Source: Rhodococcus aetherivorans (GTDB lineage Bacteria > Actinomycetota > Actinomycetes > Mycobacteriales > Mycobacteriaceae). Taken from it: a DNA stretch of 64,000 nucleotides. The stretch is taken from positions 1 through 64,000 of the forward strand of contig NZ_JAALEG010000010.1 of NCBI RefSeq assembly GCF_011058165.1, given 5' to 3'. This document shows, piece by piece, positions 61,374-64,000 of this stretch. Under the pieces are notes generated by a model. That model saw nothing but the letters and a program-made list of their open reading frames with translations, was not told the DNA's origin and did not search any database. Each line of letters begins with the position of its first letter. Within the stretch, counting starts at the first letter, position 1. A program made the translations under genes and the position numbers.

Positions 61374-62138
61374 ATGACCGACCAGGCGCTGCCGTTGGAA
61401 GGAAAGGTCGCCCTCGTCACGGGCGGGAGCCGCGGCCTCGGCCGGGAGATGACCCTCGCGTTCGCCCGTGCCGGTGCTGACACCGTGATTGTCAGCCGCA
61501 AGGTCGAAAGCTGCGAGAAACTGGCCGCGGAGGTCGCCGAGACCACCGGTCGCCGGGCCCTTCCGCTGGCCTTCCATGTCGGTGACTGGGACGCTCACCA
61601 ACCGCTCGTCGAACGTGTCTACGAGGAATTCGGCCGCATCGACGTCCTCGTCAACAACGCGGGTATGGCCCCGCTGTACCCGAGCCTTGACCAGGTTTCG
61701 GAAGCCTTGTTCGACAAGGTCATCGACGTCAACCTCAAAGGCACCTTCCGCCTCACCGCACTGATCGCGCCGCGGATGGCCGCCGGTGCAGGCGGTTCGA
61801 TCATCAACATCAGCTCGATCGCGGCCGAACGCCCGACGCCGAACGACCTGCCGTACGCCGCGGCAAAGGCGGGACTGAACGCCCTCACCAAGGGCTTCGC
61901 GCAGGCGTACGGGCCAACGGTGCGCGTCAACACGGTCATGGCCGGTGCGTTTCTCACCGACATCAGCAAGGCATGGGACATGGACTACGCCAACGAGATC
62001 TTCGAGGCCCTGCCGCTGCAGCGAGCAGGGAATCCGGACGAGATCGTCGGTGCCGCCTTGTACCTGGCCGGCCCTGGGTCCACCTACACCACCGGCGCGA
62101 TCATCCCGGTCGACGGTGGTCGGACGTCGACCGCCTGA
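61374..62138 (+). CDS. SDR family oxidoreductase
   Basis: A 254-residue SDR with TGGSRGLGREM, NNAGM, the Ser of NISSIAA and the catalytic PYAAAK. It ends in the usual SDR C-terminus (TTGAIIPVDGG). Start: ATG behind AAGGAGTC. It lies 125 bp after the MDR reductase on the same strand. Substrate unknown; a hydroxy acid or alcohol intermediate of the same pathway is likely. Confidence 0.91.
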   Translation: MTDQALPLEGKVALVTGGSRGLGREMTLAFARAGADTVIVSRKVESCEKLAAEVAETTGRRALPLAFHVGDWDAHQPLVERVYEEFGRIDVLVNNAGMAPLYPSLDQVSEALFDKVIDVNLKGTFRLTALIAPRMAAGAGGSIINISSIAAERPTPNDLPYAAAKAGLNALTKGFAQAYGPTVRVNTVMAGAFLTDISKAWDMDYANEIFEALPLQRAGNPDEIVGAALYLAGPGSTYTTGAIIPVDGGRTSTA

Positions 62139-62142
62139 TCGG

Positions 62143-62170
62143 GCGAACCCGTGATCGCGAACCCGTGATC
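62143..62170. repeat. 14-bp tandem duplication
   Basis: GCGAACCCGTGATC occurs twice in immediate succession (62143-62156, 62157-62170), just after the SDR stop and about 60 bp before the lipoprotein start. It could be a slippage product or a duplicated binding site. Confidence 0.8.
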
Positions 62171-62232
62171 GCCGGAACGCGGTGATCCCCTTTACGTCGG
62201 CCGTGCCGACCGTTCGACAGGAGTCGTCCCAC

Positions 62233-63351
62233 ATGCGTATTCCCTCCCGGCGCTCGCACGCTGACCGCACCGTCCGTCGCCGGTTCTCTCTCACCCGACC
62301 CACCGCCGTGATCGCCGTCGCCGTCGTGTCCACGCTGCTCGCCGCGTGCGGCGGGGGCGGTGACGATCGCATCACCTCCGAGGCCGTCGGAGCGACCGGA
62401 CCCGCCGGGGACGAGTCGTGGCAGAAGATCGTCGGGGCCGCCGAGGCGGAAGGTGAGGTAACTATCTACTCCTCGAACGCGGCCGATGCCCTCGCCGAAC
62501 TCGGCCGCCGCTTCGAGGCGGACTACGGGATCCGCGTGAACGTCGTCCGCGACGTCGATGCGAACATCCACCAGAAGGTCGGCGCGGAGGCGGACACCGG
62601 CAACCAGGTCGCCGACATCGTCACCCAGGCCACTTCACCCTGGGTCGTCGAGCTCGCGGCCGCCGGTGGGATCGCCGAGCCGATCGGTCCGGCCTTCACC
62701 GACCCGTCCTCCGAATACGACACCGACACGTTGCTGCGCGGGTCCGGCGACTTCGTCACCGGCGCCTCCGTGCTGACCTTCGGCTGGAACACCGACCGGT
62801 ACCCCGCGGGACTGGAAAGCTATGAGGACCTGCTCGACCCGGCGCTTGCCGACGGCAAGATCGGTATCGTGCTGCCGACGTCGACCGCGCACGTCGACTT
62901 CTACGGCAGCTACCTCGAGCAGGTCGGTGGTGAGGGCTTCGTCGAAAGGCTCGCCGCGCAGAAGCCGCGGATCTACCCGGGCGCGCTGCCGGTCGCGCAG
63001 GCCCTCGCCTCCGGTGAGATCGCCGCGACGGTGTTCGCCCAGGACCAGACGGTGGAGAAAAAGAACGGCGCACCGGTCGACAGCGGGTTCGACAAGCTCG
63101 TGTGGGGGGCCCCGATGTACACGTCGATTCTGGCGAAAGCTCCGCACCCCAACGCTGCTCAGCTCCTGGCCAACTACATGGTTACCCCGGCCGGGCAGGA
63201 GGCGCTCTCGTTCCGCAACGCGGCCGTGCTGCCGAACGTCTCGTCGGCCGTGACGACGATCGACACGGTGGCGCCGCAGGACCTGAGCGCGATGACGCCC
63301 GAGGCGCTGGAGGCCCTGAAGGTCCGGTTCGGCCAGCTGTTCAACCAGTGA
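62233..63351 (+). CDS. Extracellular solute-binding lipoprotein (FbpA-like)
   Basis: A 372-residue periplasmic-type binding protein. The N-terminus is basic then hydrophobic and ends in the lipobox LLAAC (Cys39), so it is anchored to the membrane outside the cell. The mature part (GEVTIYSSNAADALAELGRRFEADYGI) is typical of family 1 iron- and thiamine-type ABC binding proteins. No permease or ATPase gene follows in the window. Start: ATG behind CAGGAG. Next to catabolic genes it may bind the carboxylate substrate rather than iron. Confidence 0.9.
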   Translation: MRIPSRRSHADRTVRRRFSLTRPTAVIAVAVVSTLLAACGGGGDDRITSEAVGATGPAGDESWQKIVGAAEAEGEVTIYSSNAADALAELGRRFEADYGIRVNVVRDVDANIHQKVGAEADTGNQVADIVTQATSPWVVELAAAGGIAEPIGPAFTDPSSEYDTDTLLRGSGDFVTGASVLTFGWNTDRYPAGLESYEDLLDPALADGKIGIVLPTSTAHVDFYGSYLEQVGGEGFVERLAAQKPRIYPGALPVAQALASGEIAATVFAQDQTVEKKNGAPVDSGFDKLVWGAPMYTSILAKAPHPNAAQLLANYMVTPAGQEALSFRNAAVLPNVSSAVTTIDTVAPQDLSAMTPEALEALKVRFGQLFNQ

Positions 63352-63435
63352 TCCCTGCCGGCAGTGACTTCCGTTCACCGAGCGCTCTCGAGCGGGTCTC
63401 GACAACCAGTGGTATTCCGAGAAGGAGACGGATCG

Positions 63436-64000
63436 ATGGGAAGAGTTGAAGGCAAGGTTGCGCTCGTCACGGGCGCAGCCCGCGGACAGGGCCGGTCGCA
63501 TGCGCTGCGGCTCGCTCAGGAGGGCGCGGATGTCGTCGTCCTCGACGCATGCACCGAGATCGACTCGGTGCCTTACCCACTCCCGACCGAGGTGGAACTG
63601 AAGGAGACCGAGGCGCTGGTCGCCGCGACCGGGCGGCGCGTACTGGCACGCACCGCCGATGTGCGCAGCCAGGAGCAGCTCGACGCGGTCGTCGACGAGG
63701 CCCTCGCGGAGTTCGGCCACATCGATATCGTCGCCGCCAACGCCGGCATCGTCGGCTTCCGTCCTACGTGGGAGCTCAGCGACACCGAGTGGCAGGACAT
63801 GCTCGACGTCAACCTCACCGGCGCCTTCCATACCGTCAAGGCGGTCGTGCCGGCGATGATCGAGGCCGGCCGGGGTGGTTCGATCGTCATCACGAGCTCG
63901 ATCCAGGCCATGCTCGGCTCCGCCAACATCGCCCACTACAACGCTTCCAAGAGCGGCGTCATGGGCCTGATGCGCACGCTCGCCGCGGAACTCGGCCCGC
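63436..64000 (+). CDS. Mycofactocin-coupled SDR family oxidoreductase, cut by the window end
   Basis: The first 188 residues of an SDR. TGAARGQGRSHALRLAQEGA is the hallmark of the mycofactocin-dependent SDR subfamily, which holds NAD(H) tightly and passes electrons to mycofactocin. An insertion before the second helix (PYPLPTEVELKETEALV) is also typical. ANAGI replaces NNAGI, and the catalytic HYNASKSG is present. Start: ATG behind AAGGAG. It lies 84 bp after the lipoprotein gene. Confidence 0.9.
   Translation, partial: MGRVEGKVALVTGAARGQGRSHALRLAQEGADVVVLDACTEIDSVPYPLPTEVELKETEALVAATGRRVLARTADVRSQEQLDAVVDEALAEFGHIDIVAANAGIVGFRPTWELSDTEWQDMLDVNLTGAFHTVKAVVPAMIEAGRGGSIVITSSIQAMLGSANIAHYNASKSGVMGLMRTLAAELGP

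Noticed and set aside
62233-63351. Complete iron ABC importer
   Set aside because: Only the binding lipoprotein is present; the next gene is an SDR.

Overview
The window is high-GC actinobacterial chromosome, most likely from Rhodococcus or a close Nocardiaceae relative. The basis is the very strong G/C third-position bias, many GTG/TTG starts, ATGA/GTGA stop-start overlaps, the abundance of TetR, SDR and acyl-CoA genes, and enzymes of the mycofactocin-dependent type (an NDMA-type alcohol dehydrogenase and a mycofactocin-type SDR). Genes are dense on both strands. I see no rRNA, tRNA, CRISPR array, transposase or phage gene. The genus is an inference.

Layout. 0-2 kb: thiolase 3' end, terminator, promoter and two SDR genes. 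2-7 kb: amino-acid catabolism (permease, amino-acid dehydrogenase, Lrp/AsnC regulator) divergent from 4-hydroxyphenylpyruvate dioxygenase. 7-10.5 kb: a TetR-controlled DrrAB-like ABC exporter between two paralogous SRPBCC proteins. 10.6-15.8 kb: NDMA-type alcohol dehydrogenase, a TetR gene ending in a 25-bp tandem repeat, then an acyl-CoA dehydrogenase / APH-kinase / SDR operon. 15.8-18.3 kb: a GAF-domain regulator divergent from a butanediol-type dehydrogenase. 18.3-29.6 kb: accessory region with a nuclease-helicase (DUF2075 type), an SRPBCC-hydrolase fusion, a hairpin-rich gap, a HEPN/MNT toxin-antitoxin pair, a frameshifted DUF2510 gene and a 5'-truncated hsdR. 30-33.8 kb: serine hydrolase and SulP transporter.

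33.8-43.6 kb is a 10-kb catabolic cluster, all on the minus strand: hydrolases, CMD-family protein, acyl-CoA ligase, two-subunit 3-oxoacid CoA-transferase, MFS transporter, BKACE enzyme, TauD-family dioxygenase and quinone oxidoreductase. BKACE enzymes make acetoacetate and 3-oxoacid CoA-transferases consume it, so the set is chemically coherent; its substrate is unknown. 44-50 kb: P-type ATPase with PPK2, then a YeiH transporter next to an AraC regulator. 50.6-54.6 kb: DNA-alkylation repair operon (two alkyltransferases, an embedded sigma factor, AlkA) convergent with a family-A polymerase. 54.6-58.4 kb: a tiny remnant of an oleate hydratase gene, a TetR/3-hydroxyacyl-CoA dehydrogenase operon and a YhgE-type membrane protein. 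58.6-64 kb: acyl-CoA synthetase, MDR oxidoreductase, SDR, substrate-binding lipoprotein and a mycofactocin-type SDR cut by the window end.

Most functions come from conserved motifs and family resemblance read by eye, so exact substrates are mostly inferred.
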